From contig NZ_JAIRAU010000008.1 in NCBI RefSeq assembly GCF_020073745.1, positions 281,902-345,901 on the forward strand: DNA of 64,000 nt. The letters are read 5' to 3'. Position numbers and translations under genes: made by a program. Positions 15,586 to 23,812 of this stretch are shown piece by piece; the first letter of the stretch is position 1, and each line of letters starts with the position of its first letter. Under the pieces are notes generated by a model. The model searched no databases and was not told the DNA's origin. It saw nothing but the letters and a program-made list of their open reading frames with translations. The stretch comes from Nannocystis pusilla (GTDB taxonomy: Bacteria; Myxococcota_A; Polyangia; Nannocystales; Nannocystaceae).

Positions 15586-17028
15586 ATGACCCTGGCCTCG
15601 TCCGCACGCCCTCCCCGACCCGCTTTCGCGCCGCGCTGGTCCGCCTGGTGGGTGCTGCTCGTGGTGTTGTGCGGCGGCCTGGCGACGCCGCTCGTGCGCG
15701 AGGCCGCGGCCGCGGGCACGAGCGCGAAGAAGAAGTCGGGCAGCAGCAAGGGCAAGAAGAAGCCGACCTCCAAGAATTCCGCGGCGAGCAAGCCGGCCGC
15801 GGTCAAGCCGGTGCAGCGGGACGTGTGGGGCCCGTCGTCGGTGCCGGACGGCGAGTTCGCCGACACCGACACCGACGGCGAGGGCGACCTCGACGACGAG
15901 AGCGCCGCCGACACGGACGACCCGACCTCCGAGCTCGAGGCGATCGAGCGCGAGCTGTTGTCGCAGCCGGCCGGGCCCGAGCCCGAGATCGTCTACGCCG
16001 AGGGCCCGCCGCCCCCGCCTCCGCCGCCGGTCAAGCCGAAGTCGCTCAAGCACGAGCTGATCCCCGGCGAGACGCTCGAGGACGTCGCCAGGCGCTATCA
16101 GGTCGCACTCGGCGACCTCGAGAAGTGGAACGCGATCAAGGCCGGCGCGCCGATCCCCAGGCAGAAGAAGGACCTGCGGGTCATCACCACCCACAGCCCG
16201 CCGCCGCGCGAGAAGCTCGAGCACATCGTCAAGCGCGGCGACACCTGGGACTCGATCGCCGCCGGCTTCGGGGTCGAGGTCGCCAAGCTGCGGCAGCAGA
16301 ACCCGCGCCTCGGCGACAAGTTCAAGCTCGATCCCAAGAAGAAGCTCAAGGTCGTCTGCTGGAAGGACCTCGACCTCTCGCCGCTGGCCGAGCTGGGCAC
16401 CAAGCTGGCGCAGATCCGCGTGCGCGCCGGCGGCATCAGCATCGGCAAGCCGAACCGCGGCAAGCTGGTCCGCGGCGTCGAGCTGCCCGACCGCCCCGAC
16501 CTCTACGTCAAGCGCAAGCCCGACGAGGCGTACGGCTCGACGCACACGGTGATGCAGACGCTGGCGGCGATCACCCGCTTCCGCCACGAGAGCCGGTTCA
16601 AGGGCCAGGTCGTGATCGGCGGGATGAGTCGGCCCCGCGGCGGCCGGTTCCGGCCGCACAAGTCGCACCAGAGCGGCCGCGACGTCGACATCCGCCTGCC
16701 GCTCCTGCGCACCTCCGAGGGCAAGAAGCACACGACCTCGGCCGACGTCGACTGGAAGGCGACCTGGGAGCTGATGCGCGCCTTCCTCGACACCGGCGAG
16801 GTCGAGTACATCTTCCTCGAGTACAACCTGCAGAAGCGGATCTACAAGGCCGCCCGCGAGTCGGGCGTGTCGCGCGAGCAGCTCGACGCGTGGCTCGAGT
16901 GGCCGGTGAAGGTCAAGAAGCGCAGCAACAAGCGGGTGGTGATCCGCCACGTCGAGGGTCACACCACGCACATGCACGTGCGGATCCGCTGTGGCGCGCA
17001 GGAGAAGCACTGCTACTCCTCGCGCTGA
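15586..17028 (+). CDS. Murein endopeptidase (MepA/M74-like) with two LysM-type domains
   Basis: The protein has 480 residues. After a signal or anchor segment (WWVLLVVLCGGLATPLV) there is a Lys/Ser-rich linker and an Asp/Glu-rich stretch. Two LysM-like domains follow: HELIPGETLEDVARRYQVAL and EHIVKRGDTWDSIAAGFGVE, which would bind peptidoglycan. The C-terminal domain matches MepA: HKSHQSGRDVDIR holds the zinc His and Asp, and HTTHMHVRI the second His pair. MepA cuts the D-Ala-meso-diaminopimelate cross-link of peptidoglycan. The location is therefore the periplasm. The gene ends 10 bp before the YkgJ-type gene and both may be on one message. Confidence 0.88.
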   Translation: MTLASSARPPRPAFAPRWSAWWVLLVVLCGGLATPLVREAAAAGTSAKKKSGSSKGKKKPTSKNSAASKPAAVKPVQRDVWGPSSVPDGEFADTDTDGEGDLDDESAADTDDPTSELEAIERELLSQPAGPEPEIVYAEGPPPPPPPPVKPKSLKHELIPGETLEDVARRYQVALGDLEKWNAIKAGAPIPRQKKDLRVITTHSPPPREKLEHIVKRGDTWDSIAAGFGVEVAKLRQQNPRLGDKFKLDPKKKLKVVCWKDLDLSPLAELGTKLAQIRVRAGGISIGKPNRGKLVRGVELPDRPDLYVKRKPDEAYGSTHTVMQTLAAITRFRHESRFKGQVVIGGMSRPRGGRFRPHKSHQSGRDVDIRLPLLRTSEGKKHTTSADVDWKATWELMRAFLDTGEVEYIFLEYNLQKRIYKAARESGVSREQLDAWLEWPVKVKKRSNKRVVIRHVEGHTTHMHVRIRCGAQEKHCYSSR

Positions 17029-17038
17029 TCCCCGCGCG

Positions 17039-17500
17039 ATGTCCCTCGCCACGCTCTGTCAGCGCTGCGCCCTCTGCTGCGACGGCGCCCTGTTCGCCGC
17101 CGTCCCGCTCGCGCCCGCCGAGGTCGACGCGGTGCAGCGGCGCGGCCTCGTCGTCCTCGGCCGCGACGACGGCGCCGTCCTGCCCCAGCCGTGCGCGGCC
17201 CTGCACGCCCGGCAGTGCACGATCTACGCCGATCGGCCCGGCCCCTGCCGCAGCTACCGGTGCATGCTGTACGCCGCCCTCGAGGCCGACGAGGTCGGCC
17301 TCGACGACGCCCTCGCGGTGGTCGCCGAGGCGCGCGCGCGGCTCGACGCGCTCGCGCTCGCGGTGCCCGGCGAGGGTCCTCCGCTGGTGCGGGCCCGCGT
17401 CGCCGCGCGCGCAGGTCACCTGTCCCCGGAGACACACGCGCTCATGACCCGCGCGAGCGAGTTCCTCGAGCGACGTTTCCGCGGGCACACCCGCCGCTGA
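17039..17500 (+). CDS. YkgJ-family cysteine-cluster protein
   Basis: The 153-residue protein carries the family's eight-Cys pattern: CQRCALCCDG near the N-terminus and then CAALHARQCTIY and RPGPCRSYRC. These Cys are thought to bind a zinc or Fe-S centre. Members of the family are found in many bacteria, and the function is not settled. It is cytoplasmic, with no signal peptide. The start ATG lies 10 bp after the stop of the MepA-like gene. The C-terminus (about 90-153) is helical and Arg/Ala-rich. An imperfect copy of the dispersed palindrome lies near 17418. Confidence 0.85.
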   Translation: MSLATLCQRCALCCDGALFAAVPLAPAEVDAVQRRGLVVLGRDDGAVLPQPCAALHARQCTIYADRPGPCRSYRCMLYAALEADEVGLDDALAVVAEARARLDALALAVPGEGPPLVRARVAARAGHLSPETHALMTRASEFLERRFRGHTRR

Positions 17501-17576
17501 AGGCCTGCGACGGCCCGCGCGGGAGTGCGCAAACCCACGACCTGGGCCGCTGGCGCCGCTGATATGCTCCTGCGCC

Positions 17577-18719
17577 ATGGACAGCGGCAAGCCCAAGCTG
17601 TGGAACTTCTCGGCCGGTCCGGCCATCCTCCCGCCGGTGGTGCTCGAGCGCGCGGCCGAGGCCGTGCACGAGCTGCGTCAGAACGGCCACGCCAGGGAGG
17701 CCGCCGGCGTGGGTCTGTCGATCCTCGAGATCTCGCACCGCAGCGGGCCCTACGAGGCGATCACGTTCGGCGCCGAGAAGCTGGTCCACGAGGTCCTGGG
17801 GGTGCCCGAGACGCACCAGGTGCTGTTCCTGCAGGGGGGAGCCAGCCTGCAGTTCGTGATGGTCCCGCTCAACCTGCGCGAGGCCGACAAGTTCGCCGCG
17901 TACGTCGACACCGGCGTGTGGTCGAACCGGGCGATCGCCGAGAGCGAGGGCCTCGGGCCCACCCGCGTGATCGCCGGCTCGAAGGCCACCAACTACGACC
18001 GGATCCCCGAGTTCCCGGCCGCCGACACCTACGCCGGCGCCAGCTACCTCCACATCACCACCAACAACACGATCTACGGCACCGAGTACCCCGAGATCCC
18101 CGCGGCCCAGGGCGGCGTCCCGCTGGTGATCGACTTCTCGAGCCACGCCGGCGCGCGGCCGATGGCGTTAGAGCGGGCCGCGCTCGGCTACGCCGGCGCG
18201 CAGAAGAACCTCGGGCCCTCGGGCGTCACGCTGGTCTACGTGCGCAAGGACCTGCTCGCCAGGAAGCCCGCGGGACATGTCCCTGTGTACCTGCGCTATG
18301 GGACACACGCGAAGGAGCCCAGCCTCTACAACACGCCGAACACCTTCGGGGTGCTGGTGCTCAAGCTGGTGCTCGAGTGGATGCGCGACGAGGGCGGCCT
18401 GGCGGCGATCGGCGCCCGCAACGAGCGCAAGGCCCGGCGGCTCTACGACGTGCTCGACAACAGCAAGGTGTTCCAGCCGCACGCCCAGCCGGGCAGCCGC
18501 TCGCTGATGAACGTGACCTGGACCTGCGCCCGCGCGCCCGAGGCCCAGCGCGAGGGCCTCGCCAAGAAGTTCCTGACCGAGGCCCAGGCGCTCGGCTTCG
18601 ACGGCCTCAAGGGCCACCGCTCCGTCGGCGGCTTCCGCGCCTCGATCTACAACGCCTTCCCCGAGGCCGGCGTCGCCGCCCTCTGCGAGTTCATCACCGA
18701 GTTCGAGCGCAAGCTGTAG
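17577..18719 (+). CDS. serC: Phosphoserine aminotransferase
   Basis: The 380-residue protein has the fold-type I PLP-enzyme layout of SerC. The N-terminal WNFSAGPAILP is diagnostic. The Schiff-base Lys is K210 in YAGAQKNLGPSG. LFLQGGASLQFVMVPLNL, DFSSHAGARP, SLYNTPNTFG and the C-terminal GHRSVGGFRASIYNAFPE are all typical. The enzyme transfers the amino group of glutamate to 3-phosphohydroxypyruvate to give phosphoserine in serine synthesis, and a related step in pyridoxal-phosphate synthesis. No serA or serB is next to it. A perfect 12-bp palindrome lies in the gene at 18272-18283 without breaking the frame. Confidence 0.96.
   Translation: MDSGKPKLWNFSAGPAILPPVVLERAAEAVHELRQNGHAREAAGVGLSILEISHRSGPYEAITFGAEKLVHEVLGVPETHQVLFLQGGASLQFVMVPLNLREADKFAAYVDTGVWSNRAIAESEGLGPTRVIAGSKATNYDRIPEFPAADTYAGASYLHITTNNTIYGTEYPEIPAAQGGVPLVIDFSSHAGARPMALERAALGYAGAQKNLGPSGVTLVYVRKDLLARKPAGHVPVYLRYGTHAKEPSLYNTPNTFGVLVLKLVLEWMRDEGGLAAIGARNERKARRLYDVLDNSKVFQPHAQPGSRSLMNVTWTCARAPEAQREGLAKKFLTEAQALGFDGLKGHRSVGGFRASIYNAFPEAGVAALCEFITEFERKL
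18272..18283. repeat. Perfect 12-bp palindrome inside serC
   Basis: GGGACATGTCCC, coding for part of AGHVPVYLRY in SerC; a weaker echo GGGACACA follows 17 bp downstream. Confidence 0.7.
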
Positions 18720-18745
18720 CCCCGACCTCGCCAGAATTTCGTCGC

Positions 18746-19420
18746 ATGTCCGAGACGCTCAAGGCCCCCGGCTGGGCCGCGATCGACGCCGCCTGCCAGC
18801 GGCTCTACCCGCGCCAGGTCCCCCACCAGTACACCAGCAAGACCGCCTACGAGCTCGAGTCGTCGAGCCCGTTGCCGGCCGTCACCGTGTGGGAGGGCCA
18901 GCGCCCGGCCCACTGGCACTACGTCACCTACGGCCTCACCGAGCTGTTCGAAAAGACATCTCACGACCCCGACGTGTCCGGCTTCGGCTTCGAGCTGACG
19001 ATGCGCGTGCCCCGGGCCGAGGGCGAGGACCAACCCCCCGCCTGGCCGCTGCGCGCGCTGCAGAGCCTCGGCCGCTACGTCCTCGGCAGCCGCCGCGGCT
19101 TCGACACCGGCCACCGCGCCGACCTCGGCGGCCCGATCGCCGTCGGCCAGCCCACCGAGCTCACCGCCCTCGTCTGCGTCCCCGACCCGCTGCTCGGCAA
19201 GATCACCGGCCCGTTCGGCTCCCTGCTGTTCCTCCAGGTCATCGGCGTCACCGCCGACGAGCTCGCGGCGATGGAGCGCCTCGACCACGAGGGCGTCGTC
19301 CACATGATGGGCGAGATCGACTTCCACGGCCTCACCGACCTGTCCCGCGGCTCGTGGCTCAAGAACCCGCAAAAGGCCCCGGTGGTCCGCCGCTACCAGC
19401 TCGGGATCTTGCGCGACTGA
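18746..19420 (+). CDS. Suppressor-of-fused (SUFU) domain protein
   Basis: The protein has 224 residues. VTVWEGQRPAHWHYVTYGLTEL, VSGFGFELTMRVP and the C-terminal FLQVIGVTADELAAMER stretches follow the SUFU domain, a fold known in the animal Hedgehog regulator and widespread in bacteria. In bacteria it often serves as an immunity protein for polymorphic toxins; here no toxin gene is adjacent, so the role is open. No signal peptide or membrane segment is visible. It starts 26 bp after serC and may be read from the same message. A 9-bp palindromic stem follows its stop codon. Confidence 0.85.
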   Translation: MSETLKAPGWAAIDAACQRLYPRQVPHQYTSKTAYELESSSPLPAVTVWEGQRPAHWHYVTYGLTELFEKTSHDPDVSGFGFELTMRVPRAEGEDQPPAWPLRALQSLGRYVLGSRRGFDTGHRADLGGPIAVGQPTELTALVCVPDPLLGKITGPFGSLLFLQVIGVTADELAAMERLDHEGVVHMMGEIDFHGLTDLSRGSWLKNPQKAPVVRRYQLGILRD

Positions 19421-19437
19421 TCCTCAGATGTCCGAAC

Positions 19438-19461
19438 GGGCATGTCGCTGCGGACATGCCC
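19438..19461. repeat. Palindrome after the SUFU gene
   Basis: GGGCATGTC (19438-19446), 6-nt loop, GACATGCCC (19453-19461): a 9-bp perfect stem 17 bp after the stop codon, between convergent genes. Flanked by further half-sites. Confidence 0.75.
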
Positions 19462-19486
19462 TCGCGGACATGCACGGCGCGAGACC

Positions 19487-20650
19487 TCAGAGGCTCGGGT
19501 CGTCCGGGTGGACGCAGGCCCTGAACTCCCCGCAGGTCTGCTTCTCCATGCACCGGCGCAGCTGCGGTCGAGTCCAGTCGGTCGCGCCGAACTCGCACAG
19601 CCGCTGGCACGTCCGCATGTAGCGCTCGCGGGCCTTGCCCTCCGGCGGGGCCATGTCCTTCTCCTCCGCCTCGCACACGAGGTCGCGGTCGCACAACTTC
19701 TGGCACAGCACGACCTCGTCGTCGACCGGCCTCGGCGCGCTCGCCGGCGTCGTCGTCGCCGGCGTCGGCGTGTTCGTGACGGGCGGCGTGGTCACCGGCG
19801 CCGGCGTGCTCGCGGCGACGCAGGCACCATCTGGCTTTCGGGACATGCCTACAGGGCAAGGTTCCATCGCGCAGGTCTGGCCGTCCCACCGGCTGCCGAC
19901 CGGGCACGGCGTGCGCTGGGCCACCGCCACCCCGGGCAGCGCGCTCAGCTCGATGCGGATCAGCGCCCCGCAGCCCTCGGGCGGCTTCGCGTCGGCGGTC
20001 GTCGACGCGTCGCAGCTCGCGGGCTGACCGTCGGCCGACAGCGTCTCGCGCTCGGCCGTCGAGCCCCCGCCCGCGCCGATCTGATTGAACCCCGCGCCGA
20101 CCTTGATCTCGCCGGCCCCGCCGGCGAAGAAGTGGAACGCGCCGACCTGCACGCCCGTGATCACGTGCGTGGCCGCCTCGCAGTCGCCCGTCAGCAGGTC
20201 GCGCCCGGGCCGGCCTTCCGGCGCCTCGAGCATGCCGACCAGCGCGATCTCGACGTCGAGCTCGCCCGAGCGCGCCAGCTTGCCCTCGAGCCGCGCCGCC
20301 CCGAGCGGCAGCTGGGCGTAGAGCTCGTCGGCGCTGCGGATCTTCACGCGATCGTTCTTGCGCGTGAGCCCGAGGTACGAGTACTCGCCCTTCACGTCGC
20401 ACTGCCGCTGGACCTCGATCGCACAGCCGTCGACGCGCACCGCCACCAGCCCGCGCTTGAGTCGCGCCTCGAGCGAGGCCCGCTCGGCCGCCGCCCACTC
20501 GACCACCAGCGGATGCGACGCCGCGCCACCGACCACGCACTTGCCCTGCCCGGGGATCTCGAGCTCCGGCGGCTTGGCCAACCGCTCGGCCGGACTGCGA
20601 CAGGACAACAACGACAGCACGACCGCGAACCCGAGCCCGAAGCGCGTCAC
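19487..20650 (-). CDS. Lipoprotein of unknown function with EGF/defensin-like Cys spacing
   Basis: The 387-residue product starts at a GTG and has the signal VTRFGLGFAVVLSLLSC with the lipid Cys at LLSC. The mature region begins with SPAERLAKPPELEIPGQG. About 230 residues with several Cys but no known domain follow, then a C-rich stretch (CPVGSRWDGQTCAMEPCPVG) like small disulfide modules, a Thr/Pro linker, and a final Cys-rich helical end (CQKLCDRDLVCEAEEKD and CQRLCEFGATDW). The function is unknown, and I see no catalytic motif. It is convergent with the SUFU gene. An imperfect palindrome lies near 19842. Confidence 0.75.
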   Translation of the reverse strand: MTRFGLGFAVVLSLLSCRSPAERLAKPPELEIPGQGKCVVGGAASHPLVVEWAAAERASLEARLKRGLVAVRVDGCAIEVQRQCDVKGEYSYLGLTRKNDRVKIRSADELYAQLPLGAARLEGKLARSGELDVEIALVGMLEAPEGRPGRDLLTGDCEAATHVITGVQVGAFHFFAGGAGEIKVGAGFNQIGAGGGSTAERETLSADGQPASCDASTTADAKPPEGCGALIRIELSALPGVAVAQRTPCPVGSRWDGQTCAMEPCPVGMSRKPDGACVAASTPAPVTTPPVTNTPTPATTTPASAPRPVDDEVVLCQKLCDRDLVCEAEEKDMAPPEGKARERYMRTCQRLCEFGATDWTRPQLRRCMEKQTCGEFRACVHPDDPSL

Positions 20651-20749
20651 GACGACGAGTCTAACAGACCGCCCCCGCCGACGCGGTCCGGGCCCGGCGC
20701 GAGGACGCCCGCTCCGGGGCGGCTGCGCGAACATCGCTCGATGGCCTCA

Positions 20750-20998
20750 TCACGACCGCGTGGCGACCGAACAGTCGCGCCAGCGCTGCATCGACTGCAT
20801 GTGCTCGAGCGTGAGGTGTGGCGTCTCGCTGTCCGCCGGGATCCGTTCGATCCACCGCATCGCCGCCTCGCGGTCGCCCATGGCCGCCGCGACATCGAGT
20901 TGATCGGCGAGCAAACGCGCGTGCAGCTGCTCGCGCCCGGGAAACACCCCGTCGGCGTCGACGCGGGCGAACGCGGCCGCCAGCCGGCCCGCGTGCAC
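20750..20998 (-). CDS. Short hypothetical protein or remnant of a larger helical-repeat gene
   Basis: A GTG at 20998 opens 82 codons (VHAGRLAAAFARVDADGVFP and so on, ending in CSVATRS). The composition is helical and TPR-like rather than the shuffled Arg/Pro pattern of chance frames. The same frame stays open upstream to the stop codon of the lipoprotein gene at 21065, reading RARGLLARGQALVHAG before the GTG, which also looks protein-like. There is no clear Shine-Dalgarno site. It may be the tail of a decayed TPR protein, a small real gene, or chance. Confidence 0.35.
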   Translation of the reverse strand: MHAGRLAAAFARVDADGVFPGREQLHARLLADQLDVAAAMGDREAAMRWIERIPADSETPHLTLEHMQSMQRWRDCSVATRS

Positions 20999-21032
20999 GA
21001 GCGCCTGACCGCGCGCGAGCAGGCCGCGCGCC

Positions 21033-21052
21033 CGCTGTCCTTCAGGACAGCG
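21033..21052. repeat. Palindrome between lipoprotein and following open frame
   Basis: CGCTGTCC, loop TTCA, GGACAGCG: a perfect 8-bp stem. It starts 13 bp past the lipoprotein stop codon in the direction of transcription, a typical terminator position, but there is no T run. It belongs to the dispersed palindrome family. Confidence 0.75.
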
Positions 21053-21064
21053 AGGGCCCCGCGT

Positions 21065-22003
21065 TCAGATCCCGCACGACCACTTGGCCAGCGGCTCGGC
21101 GCCGCCGCCGGGCTTGAGCTTGAAGATCCGGTCACCGCCGCCGCCGTCGGTGAGGACCGCGTTGACCCACACCTCCTGCGAGCGGTCGCCGTCGAGGTCG
21201 ACGAACGCGCGGACCGTGTAGGTCTCGGTGTCGTTGCGCGACTCGAGCAGCGGCACCCACTTGCCGGGCTCGCTGCCGCGCTGCAGCAGCACGCCGCTGT
21301 ACGACAGCTTCTCGCTGTCCTTGGGGTTGACGACGTAGACCGAGAACAGCTTGTCGGGCTTGGTGTCGCCGTCGACGTCGAAGGTCACCGACTGGTTGAT
21401 CTGCAGCTCGGCGTCGGGCTTGATGAGCTCCGACAGCGCCTTCTTCTCGTCCTCGCTGGCCACCCGGCCCTTCTCGCTGTAGCTCTCGGGGTCGACGGCG
21501 TTGACCAGCTTGCCCATCGACTTGGGGAACACCGCGTAGTCGAACGTCTCGCCGGAGTCGACCGAGGGGATGCCGAGGCTGGTCGGCTTGTCCTCGCCCG
21601 GCTGGCACATCGCGCTCTTGGGCGCGCCGGCCTTGTCGAGCTTCTCGACGCTGTTCGAGCGCAGGTACACGTCGTCGCCGGCCTTGACCAGCGCCAGGCA
21701 GTCCTTGCCGCCGGACAGCTTCTTCTTGGCGCTGTCGTAGCAGCCGATCGGGATCAGCGCGCCGTCGACGGTGAAGAACACCGTGGTGGCCTCGGGCGGC
21801 ACCGGCCCGCTGAGGTCGAGCGCCTGCACGGCCTTGTCGAGGCTGGTCTCGTCGTTGCGCTTGGTGTCGCTGGGATCGGTCTTGGCGTCGACCTTGGTGT
21901 CCTTGGCGTCGGCCTTGGCGCCCTTGGTGGGGTCGCCGGCGCCGCCGCAAGCGGCGAGGACGAGGGCGAACGTGAGGGGGTAGACGGCCTGGCGTGCGGT
22001 CAT
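21065..22003 (-). CDS. Lipoprotein of unknown function
   Basis: The protein has 312 residues. The signal ends in FALVLAAC (lipobox) and is followed by a charged Lys/Asp/Thr linker. The rest is a beta-rich domain with VFFTVDGALIPIGCYD, FDYAVFPKSMGKLVNAVDPE and a C-terminal part rich in Asp repeats (TFDVDGDTKPDKLFSVYVV and VRAFVDLDGDRSQEVWVNAV). The DxDGDxxxD pattern resembles the FG-GAP/dockerin-like calcium sites seen in many secreted proteins. No enzyme motif is seen. It is divergent from the GST gene. Several Cys may form disulfides. Function unknown. Confidence 0.78.
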   Translation of the reverse strand: MTARQAVYPLTFALVLAACGGAGDPTKGAKADAKDTKVDAKTDPSDTKRNDETSLDKAVQALDLSGPVPPEATTVFFTVDGALIPIGCYDSAKKKLSGGKDCLALVKAGDDVYLRSNSVEKLDKAGAPKSAMCQPGEDKPTSLGIPSVDSGETFDYAVFPKSMGKLVNAVDPESYSEKGRVASEDEKKALSELIKPDAELQINQSVTFDVDGDTKPDKLFSVYVVNPKDSEKLSYSGVLLQRGSEPGKWVPLLESRNDTETYTVRAFVDLDGDRSQEVWVNAVLTDGGGGDRIFKLKPGGGAEPLAKWSCGI

Positions 22004-22066
22004 GGCGGGCGCACGATAGCAACAGGACTGTCCACCGCCAAGCCGCTGGCCTACGCTGCGGCGCGC

Positions 22067-22720
22067 ATGGTCCGGCCGTTCAGCCCCGAACTTCAGCTCG
22101 TGATCGGCGACAAGCGCAAGTCGTCGTGGAGCCTCCGCCCGTGGCTCGCGCTGCGTGCCACCGGCTATCCCTTCCGCGAGCGCAAGATCCTCCTCGATCG
22201 CTCGACCACGCGGGACGAGCTGGAGGCCGCCTCGCCCACCGGCAAGGTGCCGGTCCTCCTCGACGGCGAGCTGGCGATCTGGGAGTCGCTGGCGATCTGC
22301 GAGACGCTCGCCGAGTGGTTCCCGGGGGCCCGCCTGTGGCCCGAAGATCCGGGCGTGCGCGCGCGGGCGCGCGGCGCGGCGACCGAGATGCACGGCGGCT
22401 TCGCCGACCTGCGCCGCGAGCTGCCGATGGACCTGACGCTGCGCACGCAGGTCACGCCGTCGGCCGCGTCGCAGGCCGACATCGACCGGATCTGCGCGCT
22501 GTGGCGCGACTGTCGGGCTCGCTTCGGGGCCGCAGGCGACATGCTCTTCGGGACATGGTCGATCGTCGATTGCATGTACGCGCCGGTCGCGACCCGCTTC
22601 CGCAGCTACGGCATCCGCCTCGACCCGGTCTGCGCCGCCTACGTCGACGCGGTCCTCGCCACCCCCGACATGCGTACGTGGACCGAGGAGGCCCTGCTCG
22701 AGCCGCGCGACCCCGGGTGA
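22067..22720 (+). CDS. Glutathione S-transferase family protein
   Basis: The protein has 217 residues, the usual size. The thioredoxin-like N-terminal domain (about 1-85) starts with LVIGDKRKSSWSLRPWLALR, placing Ser at the position that activates glutathione thiolate, and continues with SPTGKVPVLLDGELAIWESLAI, the glutathione gamma-glutamyl site (cis-Pro and ESLAI). The all-helical C-terminal domain follows. It probably conjugates or reduces electrophiles with glutathione or a similar thiol; the substrate is unknown. It is cytoplasmic. It lies 64 bp from the divergent lipoprotein gene, so their promoters face each other. Confidence 0.88.
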   Translation: MVRPFSPELQLVIGDKRKSSWSLRPWLALRATGYPFRERKILLDRSTTRDELEAASPTGKVPVLLDGELAIWESLAICETLAEWFPGARLWPEDPGVRARARGAATEMHGGFADLRRELPMDLTLRTQVTPSAASQADIDRICALWRDCRARFGAAGDMLFGTWSIVDCMYAPVATRFRSYGIRLDPVCAAYVDAVLATPDMRTWTEEALLEPRDPG

Positions 22721-22848
22721 ACGCAGGCGGGCGGGCGGGCCTCGAGGGCCCGGCGCGCGGTGCTCACCGGCCTCGGCTTCAGGTCGCGCCTTGCACCGCG
22801 CGGCGACCAGGACCATGACCTCTGCGCCGCGCTGCGGGAAGAGGTGTC

Positions 22849-23676
22849 ATGTTCGACAAGCTCCGTGAACTCCGTCGCCACCTCGGCGACCGCCCCGATT
22901 GGCCCGATGAAGTCAACGTGCATCCGCTCGAGCGCGCCGCGTCGCTGGCCGGCGCGGTCGGCTGCTTCGCCCTCGCGGCCGTGCGCCGCACCTGGGGCAG
23001 CATCCCGGTCATCGCGGTCGGCGGCGCCCTGCTCCACCGCGCGCTGACCGGCCACAGCGCGCTGTACTCCCGCCTCAAGGTCAGCACGGCCCACGGCGTG
23101 CGCGGCCCCTCGGCCAGCGTGCCGCACGGCCAGGGCGTCAAGCTGCTCCACTCCCTGACGGTGCGCCAGCCGCCCGAGCGCGTGTACAAGTTCTGGCGCG
23201 AGCTCGACAACCTGCCTCGCTTCATGCGGCACCTCGAGTCGGTCACCGTGCTCGACGAACGGCGCTCGCGCTGGCGCGTGCGCGGCCCGGCCGACATCTC
23301 GGTCTCGTGGGACGCGGAGATCATCAACGATGTCCCCGGCGAGCTGATCGCCTGGCGCTCGCTCGAGAACGCCGAGCTGCCCAACGCCGGCTCGGTCCGC
23401 TTCGAGCGCGGCGTCGGCGGCCACGCCACGCGGATCACCGTCAACCTCGAGTACCACCCGCCGGCCGGCCGGCTCGGCTCGCTGGTGGCCAGCATCCTCG
23501 GGGCCAACCCGCAGCGGCAGATCGAAGAGGACCTGCAGCGCTTCAAGGAGCTGCTCGAGACCAACGTGCCGCACGCCGACGCGCCCCAGCGCGGCCGCCT
23601 GCGCGACGTCAAGGACCTCGAGACCGCCCGCCAGGTGCTCCAGCTCGACGACCTCACCAAGAACGACATCGTGTGA
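22849..23676 (+). CDS. Membrane-associated SRPBCC (START-like) protein
   Basis: The protein has 275 residues. The N-terminal part (VNVHPLERAASLAGAVGCFAL and GSIPVIAVGGALLHRALTG) has two hydrophobic stretches like the DUF2892-type hairpin. After about residue 95 comes a SRPBCC/cyclase-dehydrase domain: SLTVRQPPERVYKFWRELDN, FMRHLESVTVLDE, WDAEIINDVPGELIAWRSLE. Such domains form a deep hydrophobic pocket for lipids or polyketides. The substrate is not known. The C-terminal tail is charged. It is separated from the GST gene by about 128 bp and could share its transcript. No catalytic residue is inferred. Confidence 0.83.
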   Translation: MFDKLRELRRHLGDRPDWPDEVNVHPLERAASLAGAVGCFALAAVRRTWGSIPVIAVGGALLHRALTGHSALYSRLKVSTAHGVRGPSASVPHGQGVKLLHSLTVRQPPERVYKFWRELDNLPRFMRHLESVTVLDERRSRWRVRGPADISVSWDAEIINDVPGELIAWRSLENAELPNAGSVRFERGVGGHATRITVNLEYHPPAGRLGSLVASILGANPQRQIEEDLQRFKELLETNVPHADAPQRGRLRDVKDLETARQVLQLDDLTKNDIV

Positions 23677-23812
23677 CCTGCGCGCGGCCCGGCTCCCCCG
23701 TCTGGTCTGGCCGCGTGCGATGAATTCCATCGGCAGCGCGGCCCGTGAACCCTCACCGCGCGCCGCGGTCGAGCGCCTTGCGCCCGAGGTGGCCGCGTGA
23801 TGTCGTCGAGAC

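Noticed and set aside
19442..22720. Plus-strand open frame of about 1090 codons ending in the GST
   Set aside because: Only the last 217 codons resemble a protein; the front part is antisense to two lipoproteins and Arg/Leu/His-rich.
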